A stretch of 64,000 nt of DNA from Streptomyces sp. 840.1 (GTDB lineage: Bacteria; Actinomycetota; Actinomycetes; Streptomycetales; Streptomycetaceae): NCBI RefSeq assembly GCF_003751445.1, contig NZ_RJUU01000002.1, positions 372,001-436,000 on the forward strand, in the 5' to 3' direction. The translations under genes and the position numbers were made by a program. The notes under the pieces are model-generated. The model searched no databases. It was given only the letters and a program-made list of their open reading frames with translations, and had not been told where the DNA came from. Of this stretch, positions 24,874 to 37,419 are shown in pieces. Position 1 is the stretch's first letter. Each line of letters starts with the position of its first letter.

Positions 24874-25947
24874 ATGAACTGGGACGAGACCGGACCCGAC
24901 ACCGACGAGCTGCTCGACGAGCGGCTCGTCGACGCCGGCGCGGACGGCGAGGACACCGCCGTCGAGGCCGCCCTGCGCCCCAAGGACCTCGACGAGTTCG
25001 TCGGCCAGGAGACGGTGCGCGAACAGCTCGACCTGGTCCTCAAGGCGGCCCGCGCCCGCGGCGCCACCGCCGACCACGTACTGCTCTCCGGCGCCCCGGG
25101 CCTTGGCAAGACGACCCTCTCCATGATCATCGCCGCCGAGATGGGAGCACCGATCCGGATCACCTCGGGCCCCGCCATCCAGCACGCCGGCGACCTCGCG
25201 GCGATCCTGTCCTCCCTCCAGGAGGGCGAGGTCCTCTTCCTCGACGAGATCCACCGCATGTCCCGGCCCGCCGAGGAGATGCTCTACATGGCGATGGAGG
25301 ACTTCCGGGTCGACGTGATCGTCGGCAAGGGGCCCGGGGCCACCGCCATCCCGCTGGAGCTGCCGCCCTTCACCCTGGTCGGCGCCACCACCAGGGCCGG
25401 GCTGCTGCCGCCCCCGCTGCGCGACCGCTTCGGCTTCACCGGCCACATGGAGTTCTACAGCCCGGCCGAACTGGAAAGGGTGATTCATCGCTCGGCCCGG
25501 CTCCTCGACGTCGAGCTGGACACCGAGGGCGCCGCGGAGATCGCCGGCCGCTCCCGGGGCACCCCCCGTATCGCCAACCGGCTGCTGCGCCGGGTGCGGG
25601 ACTACGCCCAGGTCAAGGCCGACGGCCGGATCGACCGGGCCATCGCCGGAGCGGCCCTGAAGGTCTACGAGGTCGACGGCCGCGGCCTCGACCGGCTGGA
25701 CCGTGCGGTGCTCGGCGCCCTGATGAAACTCTTCGGCGGCGGCCCGGTGGGGCTGTCCACGCTCGCGGTCGCCGTGGGGGAGGAGCGCGAGACGGTCGAG
25801 GAGGTCGCCGAGCCCTTTCTGGTGCGCGAGGGACTGCTGGCCAGGACGCCCAGGGGGCGGGTCGCCACACCGGCCGCGTGGGCCCACCTCGGGCTCGTTC
25901 CGCCGCAGCAGGGCGGAAAGGGACAACAGGGCCTGTTCGGGGCGTGA
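24874..25947 (+). CDS. ruvB: Holliday junction branch migration helicase RuvB
   Basis: A 357-residue AAA+ ATPase that pumps DNA through RuvA-bound junctions. Walker A is GAPGLGKT (73-80), Walker B FLDEIH (122-127), sensor 1 in VGATTRAG, the arginine finger region in LRDRFGF, and the C-terminal winged helix contains [13 protein letters not shown]. The acidic N-terminal extension of about 30 residues is longer than in E. coli. Last gene of the ruv operon. Confidence 0.98.
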   Translation: MNWDETGPDTDELLDERLVDAGADGEDTAVEAALRPKDLDEFVGQETVREQLDLVLKAARARGATADHVLLSGAPGLGKTTLSMIIAAEMGAPIRITSGPAIQHAGDLAAILSSLQEGEVLFLDEIHRMSRPAEEMLYMAMEDFRVDVIVGKGPGATAIPLELPPFTLVGATTRAGLLPPPLRDRFGFTGHMEFYSPAELERVIHRSARLLDVELDTEGAAEIAGRSRGTPRIANRLLRRVRDYAQVKADGRIDRAIAGAALKVYEVDGRGLDRLDRAVLGALMKLFGGGPVGLSTLAVAVGEERETVEEVAEPFLVREGLLARTPRGRVATPAAWAHLGLVPPQQGGKGQQGLFGA

Positions 25948-25994
25948 TGAGTCACAGGTTGGCCCGCAGCGGAACCCGGGTGCCATGCTGGGCG

Positions 25995-26024
25995 TTGTTC
26001 CATCGATGCGGACTCGCTTAGACT
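25995..26024 (+). promoter_or_regulatory. Housekeeping-type promoter for yajC-secDF
   Basis: TTGTTC (25995-26000), an 18-base spacer and TAGACT (26019-26024) match a HrdB-type promoter well. It lies about 90 bases upstream of the yajC GTG. Confidence 0.5.
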
Positions 26025-26111
26025 CCGCCGATGCCGCCCTTAAAGGTCGGTGTACCCACCCCCGTAGATCAGGCCGCTCTCCAGTGCGGTCGTGCGAAGG
26101 AAACTCGTCCC

Positions 26112-26600
26112 GTGAATCCCGTGACTCTCCTCCCCTTCATCGTGCTCATCGGGGCCATGTTCCTGATGACGCGGTCCGCCAAGAAGAAGCAGGCGGCGGC
26201 TGCGAACATGCGCAATGAAATGCAGCCCGGTACCGGCGTCCGGACGATCGGGGGCATGTACGCCACCGTCAAGGAGCTTCACGACGACTCGGTCCTCCTT
26301 GAGATTGCTCCCGGCGTCCACGCCGTCTACGCCAAGAACTCCATCGGTGCCGTCCTCGACGACGCGGAGTACAACCGCATCGTCCACGGTGACGAGGAGG
26401 AGGAGCTCGACGTCGACGGCGCGGTCGTGCCCGACGACGCCTCCTCGCTGACCGAGCTCGACGTCGCGGACGACTCCGCCGACGCCGACGCCGACGACGT
26501 CGCGAAGATCGACCTGGGCAAGAAGGCCGAGGCGGACGACACCGAGCCGGCCGACAAGAAGTCCGACGGCAAGTCCGACGGCGAGGCCGACGCGAAGTAG
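26112..26600 (+). CDS. yajC: Preprotein translocase subunit YajC
   Basis: A 162-residue SecDF-associated membrane protein. One N-terminal membrane helix (TLLPFIVLIGAMFLM) is followed by RSAKKKQ and the conserved small domain GTGVRTIGGMYATVKE. The C-terminal 70 residues are extremely acidic (runs such as DEEEELDVDG and DSADADADDVAKID) and lysine-dotted, a tail absent in E. coli. The GTG at 26112 follows AAGGAAA; the frame before it is not family-like. secD and secF follow. Confidence 0.93.
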   Translation: MNPVTLLPFIVLIGAMFLMTRSAKKKQAAAANMRNEMQPGTGVRTIGGMYATVKELHDDSVLLEIAPGVHAVYAKNSIGAVLDDAEYNRIVHGDEEEELDVDGAVVPDDASSLTELDVADDSADADADDVAKIDLGKKAEADDTEPADKKSDGKSDGEADAK

Positions 26601-26612
26601 CACACGACCCGG

Positions 26613-26637
26613 GGATGCCGTGAGCCCACAGGCATCC
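26613..26637 (+). terminator. Weak hairpin between yajC and secD
   Basis: GGATGCCGTG (26613-26622) pairs with CACAGGCATCC (26627-26637) with one bulged A and a four-base loop. It may attenuate rather than fully end transcription, since secD is functionally linked to yajC. Confidence 0.4.
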
Positions 26638-26746
26638 GGCTGTCCCCGGACCGTGCGGTCTTCTGCGGGGGCGGGTCCCCACTACACTTCGTGGCCGCTT
26701 GGGCGCGTACCCGGCGCGGGGCGGTTGGACAGGGAGAAACGAGAAG

Positions 26747-28483
26747 GTGGCAGCACCGAAGAAGGGCCGAGGGCCGGCCGGCGGTCAGGGCAGGCCGGGG
26801 CGTGCCCTGGCTCTGATCCTGATCGCCATGGTCGCGCTCACCGGCGGGATGTTCCTGGCCGATCAGCCGACGCCGCGACTCGGCATCGACCTGGCGGGTG
26901 GCACGTCCATCACGCTCGAGGCGAAGGCCGAGCCCGGCCAGGAGTCGGCGATCAACAAGACCAACATGGACACGGCGGTCCAGATCATGGAACGCCGCGT
27001 CAACGGTCTTGGTGTCTCCGAGGCCGAGGTTCAGACGCAGGGCAAGAGCAACATCATCGTCAACATCCCCAAGGGCACGAACTCCGCCCAGGCCCGGCAG
27101 CAGGTCGGTACGACGGCCAAGCTCTACTTCCGGCCGGTGCTGACCGTCGCCCAGGGAACGCCCACCCCTGACCCCAGTGCCTCGCCCTCCGGCAAGGGCA
27201 GTCCGTCGCCGAGCTCCTCCGCCTCCGACAAGGCGACGAGCCCGTCCGGGAAGCCGAGCCCGAGCGCCACCACCCAGGGTCGCGCGGTCACCGGCGCCCT
27301 GAAGGCCGACTCCACGCCCACCCCGAAGGCCAGCGAGACGCCGAAGGCGAGCGGCACTCCGACGCCGTCCGCCGAGGAGCAGGCGGCCGCCGCCAAGCTG
27401 CAGAAGCAGTTCGAGGCGCTCGACTGCTCCACCAAGGCCGGCCGGTCCAAGGCGTCCCAGGGCTCCAAGGCCACCGACACCGTGGTCGCGTGCGAGCAGG
27501 ACGGCTCCGCGAAGTACGTCCTCGGCCCGGCCGAGGTCGACGGCACGGACGTGGACAGCGCCAAGGCCGCGATCAACCAGCAGACCGGTCAGTGGATCGT
27601 CCAGATGGAGTTCACCGGCGGCGGCGCCAAGAAGTTCCAGAAGACCACCGGCAAGCTCGCCCAGCAGCAGTCGCCGCAGAACCAGTTCGCCATCGCGCTC
27701 GACGGCGAAGTGGTCTCGGCACCCTCCGTGAAGGAGGCGCTGAGCGCCAACGCCGAGATCTCCGGCAGCTTCACCCAGCAGTCCGCCGAGGACCTGGCCA
27801 ACGTCCTGTCCTACGGTGCGCTGCCGCTCTCCTTCCAGGAGCAGAGCGTCACCACCGTCACCGCCGCACTCGGCGGGGAGCAGCTCAAGGCGGGCCTGAT
27901 CGCCGGTGCCATCGGACTGGCCCTGGTCATCATCTACCTGGTCGCCTACTACCGCGGGCTGGCGCTCATCGCGCTCCTCAGCCTGCTGGTCTCCGGCATC
28001 CTGACGTACACGATCATGTCGCTGCTCGGCCCGGCCATCGGATTCGCGCTGAACCTGCCCGCTGTCTGCGGCGCCATCGTGGCGATCGGAATCACCGCGG
28101 ACTCGTTCATCGTGTACTTCGAACGCATCCGTGACGAGATCCGCGAGGGCCGCACGCTCCGTCCCGCCGTCGAGCGGGCCTGGCCGCGCGCCCGGCGCAC
28201 CATCCTGGTCTCCGACTTCGTGTCGTTCCTGGCCGCGGCGGTGCTGTTCGTCGTCACCGTCGGAAAGGTGCAGGGCTTCGCGTTCACGCTGGGGCTCACC
28301 ACCCTGCTCGACGTGGTCGTGGTGTTCCTCTTCACCAAGCCCGTCATGACGCTGATGGCGCGCAAGAAGTTCTTCGCGAGCGGTCACCCGTGGTCCGGCC
28401 TGGACCCGAAGCGGCTCGGCGCCAAGCCGCCGCTGCGCCGTTCACGCCGTGTCAACGCCCCCACCGACCCGAAGGAGGCGTGA
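26747..28483 (+). CDS. secD: Protein translocase subunit SecD
   Basis: A 578-residue RND-type membrane protein that uses the proton gradient to pull secreted proteins through SecYEG. TM1 lies at about 19-38, followed by the D-L-x-GG motif (GIDLAGGTS) and the periplasmic P1 domain; TM2-6 are in the last 200 residues with AGAIGLALVIIYLVAYYRG and GITADSFIVYFERIRDE. Inside the extracytoplasmic domain (about residues 140-220) is a low-complexity Ser/Thr/Pro/Lys insertion (TPTPDPSASPSGKGSPSPSS) not found in E. coli SecD. The GTG at 26747 is preceded by GGGAG and GAGAAG. secF starts one base after its stop. Confidence 0.97.
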   Translation: MAAPKKGRGPAGGQGRPGRALALILIAMVALTGGMFLADQPTPRLGIDLAGGTSITLEAKAEPGQESAINKTNMDTAVQIMERRVNGLGVSEAEVQTQGKSNIIVNIPKGTNSAQARQQVGTTAKLYFRPVLTVAQGTPTPDPSASPSGKGSPSPSSSASDKATSPSGKPSPSATTQGRAVTGALKADSTPTPKASETPKASGTPTPSAEEQAAAAKLQKQFEALDCSTKAGRSKASQGSKATDTVVACEQDGSAKYVLGPAEVDGTDVDSAKAAINQQTGQWIVQMEFTGGGAKKFQKTTGKLAQQQSPQNQFAIALDGEVVSAPSVKEALSANAEISGSFTQQSAEDLANVLSYGALPLSFQEQSVTTVTAALGGEQLKAGLIAGAIGLALVIIYLVAYYRGLALIALLSLLVSGILTYTIMSLLGPAIGFALNLPAVCGAIVAIGITADSFIVYFERIRDEIREGRTLRPAVERAWPRARRTILVSDFVSFLAAAVLFVVTVGKVQGFAFTLGLTTLLDVVVVFLFTKPVMTLMARKKFFASGHPWSGLDPKRLGAKPPLRRSRRVNAPTDPKEA

Positions 28484-28484
28484 G

Positions 28485-29597
28485 ATGTCGCGACTCGGCA
28501 ATCTCGGCGCCCGTCTCTACCGCGGCGAGGTCGGCTACGACTTCATCGGCAAGCGCAAGATCTGGTACGGCATCTCGATCCTGATCACCATCACGGCCAT
28601 CGTCGGCCTGGCGGTCAGCGGCCTGAACATGGGCATCGAGTTCAAGGGCGGCGCGGTCTTCACCACTCCGAAGACGAGCGTCTCCGTCGACAAGGCGGAG
28701 GAGCTGGCCTCGACGTCCTCGGGCCACCAGGCCATCGTCCAGAAGCTGGGCAACGGCGGACTGCGCATCCAGATCACCGAGGTCGACACCTCGAAGTCGG
28801 ACGCGATCAAGGGCGACCTCGCCAAGGGCCTCGACGTCTCCGAGGAGAAGATCGCCGCCGACCTGGTCGGCCCCAGCTGGGGTGAGCAGATCGCCAACAA
28901 GGCGTGGACCGGACTCGGCGTCTTCATGGTCCTCGTCGTGATCTACCTGGCCATCGCCTTCGAGTGGCGCATGGCCATCGCGGCCCTGGTCGCGCTGATC
29001 CACGACATCACCATCACGGTCGGCATCTACGCCCTGGTCGGCTTCGAGGTCACCCCGGGCACCGTGATCGGTCTGCTGACGATCCTCGGTTACTCCCTCT
29101 ACGACACGGTCGTCGTCTTCGACAGCCTCAAGGAGGGCACGAAGGGGATCACCAAGCAGACCCGGTGGACGTACAGCGAGATCGCCAACCGCTCCATCAA
29201 CGGCACGCTGGTCCGCTCGATCAACACCACGATCGTCGCCCTGCTGCCGGTCGCCGGTCTGCTGTTCATCGGTGGCGGTGTCCTCGGCGCCGGCATGCTG
29301 AACGACATCTCGCTGGCACTCTTCGTCGGCCTCGCCGCCGGTGCGTACTCCTCGATCTTCATCGCCACTCCGCTCGTCGCCGACCTCAAGGAACGCGAAC
29401 CGCAGATGAAGGCCCTGAAGAAGCGGGTCCTCGCCAAGCGCGCGGCAGCCGCCGCCAAGGGCGAGCCCTCGGAGGCGGAGCTGTCGGACCAGGAGCACCA
29501 GGGCGCCGCAGAGGACGCCGCACCCGCCGGCGCGGTCGTCGGACAGCGCCAGGAGCCCCCCAGGGGCCACGGCCGCACCCCGGGGAAGCGCCGATGA
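28485..29597 (+). CDS. secF: Protein translocase subunit SecF
   Basis: A 370-residue partner of SecD with six membrane segments. The signature MGIEFKGGAVF follows TM1, and the conserved GYSLYDTVVVFDSLKE lies in TM4-5. The C-terminal 60 residues are a charged cytoplasmic tail. AAGGAGGCG precedes the ATG at 28485. Its stop overlaps the apt start (ATGA), linking translocase and purine-salvage genes in one transcript. Confidence 0.97.
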   Translation: MSRLGNLGARLYRGEVGYDFIGKRKIWYGISILITITAIVGLAVSGLNMGIEFKGGAVFTTPKTSVSVDKAEELASTSSGHQAIVQKLGNGGLRIQITEVDTSKSDAIKGDLAKGLDVSEEKIAADLVGPSWGEQIANKAWTGLGVFMVLVVIYLAIAFEWRMAIAALVALIHDITITVGIYALVGFEVTPGTVIGLLTILGYSLYDTVVVFDSLKEGTKGITKQTRWTYSEIANRSINGTLVRSINTTIVALLPVAGLLFIGGGVLGAGMLNDISLALFVGLAAGAYSSIFIATPLVADLKEREPQMKALKKRVLAKRAAAAAKGEPSEAELSDQEHQGAAEDAAPAGAVVGQRQEPPRGHGRTPGKRR

Positions 29598-30148
29598 CCA
29601 GCGGCACCACCGAGAGCACGAGGGAACTCCTGCTCAGCCGGATCCGTGACGTGGCCGACTACCCGAAGCCGGGGGTGATGTTCAAGGACATCACCCCGCT
29701 GCTCGCGGACCCGGTGGCGTTCACCGCGCTCACCGAGGCCCTGGCGGAGCTGTGCGTACGGCACGGTGCCACGAAGATCGTCGGCCTGGAGGCCCGCGGC
29801 TTCATCCTGGCCGCACCGGTCGCGGTACGGGCCGGGCTCGGCTTCGTCCCCGTCCGCAAGGCCGGGAAGCTGCCGGGAGCCACGCTCGCCCAGACGTACG
29901 AGCTGGAGTACGGCAGCGCGGAGATCGAGATCCATGCCGAAGACCTGTCGGCCGACGACCGGGTCATGGTCATCGACGACGTACTGGCCACCGGAGGCAC
30001 CGCCGCCGCCTCGCTGGAGCTGATCCGGCGGGCCGGTGCGGGCGTCGCGGGCGTCGCAGTCCTCATGGAGCTGGGATTCCTGGCCGGCCGGGCACGCCTG
30101 GAGGAGAGCCTCCAGGGCGCTCCGCTGGACGCTCTGATCACGGTCTGA
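29594..30148 (+). CDS. apt: Adenine phosphoribosyltransferase
   Basis: A 184-residue type I phosphoribosyltransferase that converts adenine and PRPP to AMP. The PRPP loop [16 protein letters not shown] is intact, as is the family start [22 protein letters not shown] and the GLEARGFI stretch. Starting in an ATGA overlap with secF, it ends the operon before a strong hairpin; the next gene, relA, also handles purine-nucleotide pools (ppGpp). Confidence 0.97.
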   Translation: MTSGTTESTRELLLSRIRDVADYPKPGVMFKDITPLLADPVAFTALTEALAELCVRHGATKIVGLEARGFILAAPVAVRAGLGFVPVRKAGKLPGATLAQTYELEYGSAEIEIHAEDLSADDRVMVIDDVLATGGTAAASLELIRRAGAGVAGVAVLMELGFLAGRARLEESLQGAPLDALITV

Positions 30149-30187
30149 GCCCCGGCGGGCCGCACGCGGCACCGCATGACACGCACC

Positions 30188-30223
30188 GAAGCGGGCACCC
30201 GGGAACAACCGGGTGCCCGCTTC
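30188..30223 (+). terminator. Perfect 15-bp hairpin between apt and relA
   Basis: Arms 30188-30202 and 30209-30223 with a GAACAA loop. It starts 40 bases after the apt stop and isolates relA, whose start is about 95 bases further on. Confidence 0.9.
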
Positions 30224-30318
30224 GCGTTGTGGGGGCTCCCGCGGTCCCCGGGGGAGGAGCGGCCGCAGGGTCGTTACGATGGCCTTTCCGGGTGTCCGGA
30301 TCCGCACGAGGAGCGCTC

Positions 30319-32880
<2,562 letters not shown>

Positions 32881-32960
32881 TCCGGGCCGCGCAAGGGGCC
32901 CTGCAGCCCCTCGCGTGAGTACGCGGGGGGCTGTGGTGGGTCCTGCCGGACCCGCGCACC

Positions 32961-33003
32961 ACGTGAAGGGCCCCTCCGCGACCGGCGGAGGGGCCCTTCA
33001 CGT
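32961..33003. terminator. Bidirectional 19-bp perfect hairpin between relA and DUF349 gene
   Basis: Arms 32961-32979 and 32985-33003 with a five-base loop and no mismatch. It lies between the relA stop (32880) and the convergent stop (33018). Confidence 0.92.
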
Positions 33004-33017
33004 ACGGCACGGATATC

Positions 33018-34247
33018 TCAGCCGCCGAACTCCTCAAGCCCCTTCAGGGCCTGGTCCAGGAGCGCCTGCCTGCCTTCCAGCTCACGGGCGAGCTTGTCCG
33101 CACGGGCGTTGTTGCCCGAGGCGCGCGCCGTGTCGATCTGGCCGCGCAGCTTGTCCACGGCCGACTGGAGCTGTCCGGTCAGACCCGCGGCACGGGCACG
33201 TGCCTCCGGGTTGGTCCGGCGCCACTCCGACTCCTCGGCCTCCTGGAGCGCTCGCTCCACCGTGTGCATCCGCGCCTCGATCCCCGGGCGGGCGTCACGC
33301 GGCACGTGGCCGATGGCCTCCCAGCGCTCGTTGAGGGCCCGGAAGGCCGCCCTGGAGGCCTTCAGGTCCTTCACCGGCAGCAGCTTCTCGGCCTCGACCG
33401 CGAGCTCCTCCTTGAGCTTGAGGTTCTCGCCCTGCTCGGCGTCGCGCTCGGCGAACACCTCGCTGCGGGCCGCGAAGAAGACGTCCTGAGCGCCGCGGAA
33501 ACGGTTCCACAGATCGTCCTCGGCCTCGCGCTGGGCGCGGCCGGCGGCCTTCCACTCCGTCATCAGGTCGCGGTAGCGGGCGGCCGTCGTGCCCCAGTCC
33601 GAGGAACGGGACAGCGATTCGGCCTCGACGACCAGCTTCTCCTTGGCCTTGCGGGCCTCCTCGCGCTGGGCGTCCAGCGAGGCGAAGTGGGCCTTGCGGC
33701 GCTTGGAGAACGCCGAGCGCGCGTGGGAGAAGCGGTGCCACAGCTCGTCGTCCGACTTGCGGTCGAGCCTCGGCAGGCCCTTCCACGTGTCGACGAGCGC
33801 ACGGAGCCGCTCGCCCGCAGAGCGCCACTGCTCGCTCTGGGCCAGCTCCTCGGCCTCGACGACCAGCGCCTCCTTGGCGTGCTTCGCCTCGTCGGTCTGC
33901 TTCGCCTTCTGGGCCTTGCGCTCCTCGCGCCGCGAGTCGACCGTCGCCACCAGGGCGTCCAGCCGCTTGCGCAGCGCGTCCAGGTCCCCGACGGCGTGAT
34001 GCTCGTCGACCTGCGCACGCAGGTGCTCGATGGCGGTCGTCGCGTCCTTCGCGGACAGATCGGTGGTCTTCACCCGCCGCTCCAGGAGGCCGATCTCGAC
34101 CACAATGCCCTCGTACTTGCGCTCGAAGTAGGCCAGGGCCTCCGCCGGAGAACCGGCCTGCCACGATCCGACGACCTGCTCGCCGTCGGCGGTACGCACG
34201 TACACGGTGCCTGTCTCATCGACACGGCCCCACGGGTCGCTGCTCAC
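33018..34247 (-). CDS. DUF349 domain protein
   Basis: A 409-residue, highly charged, mostly helical protein with about three to four tandem DUF349 repeats, each containing a tryptophan/arginine core such as WKGLPRLDRKSDDELWHRF, WKAAGRAQREAEDDLWNRF and WEAIGHVPRDARPGIEARM. Coiled-coil helices link the repeats. The N-terminal 30 residues form a small domain (WGRVDETGTVYVRTADGE). No enzyme motif is visible; the family's function is unknown. The GTG at 34247 follows GGAGGAGG. Convergent with relA. Confidence 0.9.
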   Translation of the reverse strand: MSSDPWGRVDETGTVYVRTADGEQVVGSWQAGSPAEALAYFERKYEGIVVEIGLLERRVKTTDLSAKDATTAIEHLRAQVDEHHAVGDLDALRKRLDALVATVDSRREERKAQKAKQTDEAKHAKEALVVEAEELAQSEQWRSAGERLRALVDTWKGLPRLDRKSDDELWHRFSHARSAFSKRRKAHFASLDAQREEARKAKEKLVVEAESLSRSSDWGTTAARYRDLMTEWKAAGRAQREAEDDLWNRFRGAQDVFFAARSEVFAERDAEQGENLKLKEELAVEAEKLLPVKDLKASRAAFRALNERWEAIGHVPRDARPGIEARMHTVERALQEAEESEWRRTNPEARARAAGLTGQLQSAVDKLRGQIDTARASGNNARADKLARELEGRQALLDQALKGLEEFGG

Positions 34248-34442
34248 AGCGCCTCCTCCACCTGATGCCCGCGAGAGGGTTCACCCCCCTGGCATCGTCC
34301 ACAGTTTCCTGGGGCGGGCAGCGCCCGCCCTGCACAACGCCAATCTAGGCGACGGGCCACCCGGCTGTCCGCACTCCGCGCGGCCGAAATTATCCGGCCC
34401 GCGCCCGGTGCCGTCGTGCGGATCACGCCGGGCCCGCCGTGC

Positions 34443-35243
34443 TCACGCCTTGTCGACGGCCGCCTTCGAGATGTTCACGGCCTTCTTGGGCGCACCGTCG
34501 GCGGCGCCGCCGGTGACCCCCGCCTTGCCGATGGCCTGGACGGCCTTCAGCGAGGCGCTGTCCATCGTGCCGAACGGCGTGTAGGTGGGCGGCAGTTTGC
34601 TGTCCTTGTAGACCAGGAAGAACTGGCTGCCGCCGGTGTGCGCCTGGCCGGTGTTGGCCATCGCCACCGTGCCCGCCGGGTAGGTCACCGTGCCGTCCTT
34701 GCCCGGCTTGCCCAGGGCGGTGAGGTTCTCGTCCGGGATCGTGTAGCCCGGACCGCCGGTGCCGTCGCCCTTGGGGTCGCCGCACTGGAGGACGAAGATC
34801 CCCTGCGTGGTCAGACGGTGACACTTCGTGCCGTCGAAGAAGCCCTTGTCGGCGAGCGACTTGAAGGAGTTCGTGGTGTGCGGGGTCTTCGCCGCGTCCA
34901 TGGTGAAGGCGATGTCGCCCTGGCCCGTCTTGAGGGACAGCGTGTACTTCGCCTTCTTGTCGATCTTCATCGCGGGCTCGGGCGCGCTCTTCTCGCTCGC
35001 CGACGGAGAGGGCGAGGGGGACGCCGACGGACTGGCGCTCGCGGCCGCGTCGGTCTTGTCCTTCTTGCCGTCGTCGCCGGTGGCGAAGTACGTGATGCCG
35101 CCTATGACGGCCACCGCGGCCACCGCGGAGGTGATGATGGCCGTCAGCCGCCGGGTCCGGCGACGGGCCTCCTCCCGGCGCTGCTGCTGCCGCTCGAACT
35201 TCTCCCTGGCGAGCTGCCGCCGCCGCTGATCGCTGCTGACCAC
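34443..35243 (-). CDS. Membrane-anchored cyclophilin-type peptidyl-prolyl isomerase
   Basis: A 266-residue cyclophilin. A basic cytoplasmic start (RRRQLAREKFERQQQRREEARRRTRR) precedes one membrane helix (LTAIITSAVAAVAVIGGITYF), then an acidic/serine-proline linker and the cyclophilin domain (from about 105) with NSFKSLADKGFFDGTKCHR, the GDPKGDGTGGPGY loop and GSQFFLVYKDSKLPPTYTPFG. This orientation puts the isomerase outside the cell, where it would help fold secreted proteins. The GTG at 35243 has AAGGAG upstream. Divergent from the metallo-hydrolase gene. Confidence 0.93.
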   Translation of the reverse strand: MVSSDQRRRQLAREKFERQQQRREEARRRTRRLTAIITSAVAAVAVIGGITYFATGDDGKKDKTDAAASASPSASPSPSPSASEKSAPEPAMKIDKKAKYTLSLKTGQGDIAFTMDAAKTPHTTNSFKSLADKGFFDGTKCHRLTTQGIFVLQCGDPKGDGTGGPGYTIPDENLTALGKPGKDGTVTYPAGTVAMANTGQAHTGGSQFFLVYKDSKLPPTYTPFGTMDSASLKAVQAIGKAGVTGGAADGAPKKAVNISKAAVDKA

Positions 35244-35391
35244 CGGGTGATCTCCTTGTACGTCGTGTGATCGGGCCTGAGTTGCCCCGTACCGTATATG
35301 GGTTAGCTGTGGAATGAGGAGCGCCGGTAGGCTCTGAACTGCTGCGACCTCGCAGCCGCCATCCCTCGTCGGACGACCATTAAGGACGATC

Positions 35392-36078
35392 GTGCTCATT
35401 GCCGGGTTCCCCGCAGGGGCCTGGGGGACCAACTGTTACCTGGTCGCCCCCGCCGCGGGTGAGGAGTGCGTGATCATCGACCCGGGCCACCAGGCCGCGT
35501 CCGGGGTCGAGGACGCACTGCGCAAGCATCGGCTGAAGCCCGTCGCCGTCGTACTCACCCACGGCCACATCGACCACGTCGCCTCGGTCGTCCCGGTGTG
35601 CGGCGCGCACGACGTCCCCGCCTGGATCCACCCGGAGGACCGCTACATGATGAGCGACCCGGAGAAGGCCCTCGGCCGCTCCATCGGGATGCCGCTCATG
35701 GGCGAGCTGACGGTGGGGGAGCCGGACGACGTCAAGGAGCTGAGCGACGGCGCACGGCTGTCGCTGGCCGGTCTGGAGTTCGGCGTCTCGCATGCGCCCG
35801 GCCATACCAAGGGGTCGGTGACGTTCAGGATGCCCGAGGCCGCGGATGTTCCGCAGGTCCTCTTCTCGGGCGACCTGCTCTTCGCCGGCTCCGTCGGACG
35901 CACCGACCTGCCCGGCGGCGACCATGCCGAGCTGCTCGAGTCGCTGGCCCGCGTGTGCCTGCCGCTCGACGACTCGACCGTGGTGCTGTCCGGCCACGGC
36001 CCCCAGACGACCATCGGCCGCGAGCGCGCCACCAATCCGTATCTGCACGGTATGGACGCGCCCCGACGAGGAATGTGA
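35392..36078 (+). CDS. Metallo-beta-lactamase-fold hydrolase, glyoxalase II-like
   Basis: A 228-residue MBL-fold enzyme. The zinc motif is T-H57-G-H59-I-D61-H62, followed by H in [10 protein letters not shown] and the metal-bridging aspartate in [19 protein letters not shown], and the final histidine in [11 protein letters not shown]. These are the glyoxalase II-type ligands (GHTxGS and GDxLFxxSxGRTDxxGG), so a thioester or related hydrolase is likely, with the substrate unknown (Streptomyces lack glutathione). The GTG at 35392 follows AAGGA. hisS follows after 13 bases, so the two are cotranscribed. Confidence 0.93.
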   Translation: MLIAGFPAGAWGTNCYLVAPAAGEECVIIDPGHQAASGVEDALRKHRLKPVAVVLTHGHIDHVASVVPVCGAHDVPAWIHPEDRYMMSDPEKALGRSIGMPLMGELTVGEPDDVKELSDGARLSLAGLEFGVSHAPGHTKGSVTFRMPEAADVPQVLFSGDLLFAGSVGRTDLPGGDHAELLESLARVCLPLDDSTVVLSGHGPQTTIGRERATNPYLHGMDAPRRGM

Positions 36079-36091
36079 CGAGAGCGAAATC

Positions 36092-37354
36092 GTGAGCACC
36101 TTCAAGGCCCCCAAAGGCACGTACGACCTGACCCCGCCCGACTCCGCGAAGTACCTCGCGGTGCGCGAGGCGATCGCCGCACCGCTGAAGAACTCCGGCT
36201 ACGGCTACATCGAGACCCCCGGCTTCGAGGACGTGGCCCTCTTCTCCCGGGGCGTCGGTGAGTCCACCGACATCGTGTCCAAGGAGATGTACACCCTCAC
36301 CACCAAGGGCGGCTCCCAGCTCGCCCTGCGCCCCGAGGGAACCGCGTCCGTACTGCGCGCCGCCCTGGAGGCCAACCTCCACAAGCTCGGCAACCTGCCG
36401 GTCAAGCTCTGGTACTCCGGCTCGTACTACCGGTACGAGCGCCCGCAGAAGGGCCGTTACCGCCACTTCTCGCAGGTCGGTGCCGAGGCCATCGGTGCCG
36501 AGGACCCGGCGCTGGACGCCGAACTGATCATCCTGGCCGACCAGGCGTACCGCGCCCTGGGCCTTCGCGAGTTCCGCATCCTGCTGAACTCGCTGGGCGA
36601 CAAGGAGTGCCGGCCCGTCTACCGTGACGCGCTCCAGGGCTTCCTGCGCGAGCTCGACCTGGACGAGGAGACCCGCCGTCGCATCGAGATCAACCCGCTC
36701 CGGGTCCTCGACGACAAGCGCCCCGAGGTCCAGAAGCAGCTGACCGGCGCCCCCGTGCTGCGCGACTACCTCTGCGACGCCTGCAAGGCGTACCACGAGG
36801 AGGTCCGGGACCTGCTCAACGCGGCAGGGGTGGGGTACGAGGACGACGAGCGGCTCGTCCGCGGCCTCGACTACTACACCCGCACCACCTTCGAGTTCGT
36901 CCACGACGGTCTGGGCTCGCAGTCGGCGGTCGGCGGCGGCGGGCGGTACGACGGCCTGTCCGAGATGATCGGCGGGCCGGCGCTCCCGTCTGTCGGCTGG
37001 GCGCTCGGTGTGGACCGCACCGTGCTCGCCCTGGAGGCCGAGGGCATCGAGCTCGAACTGCCCTCGACCACCAGCGTCTTCGCCGTACCGCTCGGCGAGG
37101 AGGCGCGCCGGGTGCTGTTCGGTGTCGTGACGCGGCTGCGCCGCGAGGGCGTGGCCGCGGACTTCGCGTTCGGGAGCCGGGGTCTCAAGGGCGCGATGAA
37201 GAGCGCCAACCGGTCGGGTGCGCGGTTCACCGTGGTGGCCGGCGAGCGCGATCTCGCCGAGGGCCTCGTGCAGCTCAAGGACATGGAGTCCGGCGAGCAG
37301 ACGGCGGTCCCGCTGGCCGAGGTGACCGAGGTGATCAAGGCGCGCCTCGCGTAG
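36092..37354 (+). CDS. hisS: Histidyl-tRNA synthetase
   Basis: A 420-residue class II synthetase that charges tRNA-His. Motif 2 contains [16 protein letters not shown], the histidine-binding motifs are [12 protein letters not shown] and [11 protein letters not shown], and the C-terminal anticodon-binding domain runs from about 325 ([16 protein letters not shown]). It starts at the GTG at 36092, 13 bases after the metallo-hydrolase gene. A large competing-hairpin structure follows the stop. Confidence 0.97.
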   Translation: MSTFKAPKGTYDLTPPDSAKYLAVREAIAAPLKNSGYGYIETPGFEDVALFSRGVGESTDIVSKEMYTLTTKGGSQLALRPEGTASVLRAALEANLHKLGNLPVKLWYSGSYYRYERPQKGRYRHFSQVGAEAIGAEDPALDAELIILADQAYRALGLREFRILLNSLGDKECRPVYRDALQGFLRELDLDEETRRRIEINPLRVLDDKRPEVQKQLTGAPVLRDYLCDACKAYHEEVRDLLNAAGVGYEDDERLVRGLDYYTRTTFEFVHDGLGSQSAVGGGGRYDGLSEMIGGPALPSVGWALGVDRTVLALEAEGIELELPSTTSVFAVPLGEEARRVLFGVVTRLRREGVAADFAFGSRGLKGAMKSANRSGARFTVVAGERDLAEGLVQLKDMESGEQTAVPLAEVTEVIKARLA

Positions 37355-37360
37355 AGCGCC

Positions 37361-37419
37361 GCACCGGTCGCAGGCGGGCGGGGTGGCCCCGGCCGCCTGC
37401 GACCGGTGCCACCCCGCCC
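37361..37419 (+). terminator. Terminator region with two interlocking perfect stems after hisS
   Basis: Stem A: 17-bp arms 37361-37377 and 37393-37409. Stem B: 12-bp arms 37376-37387 and 37408-37419. B uses the loop of A and the bases just after A, overlapping A by two bases on each side, so the two compete. Stem A alone is a good terminator, starting seven bases after the hisS stop. Confidence 0.8.
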
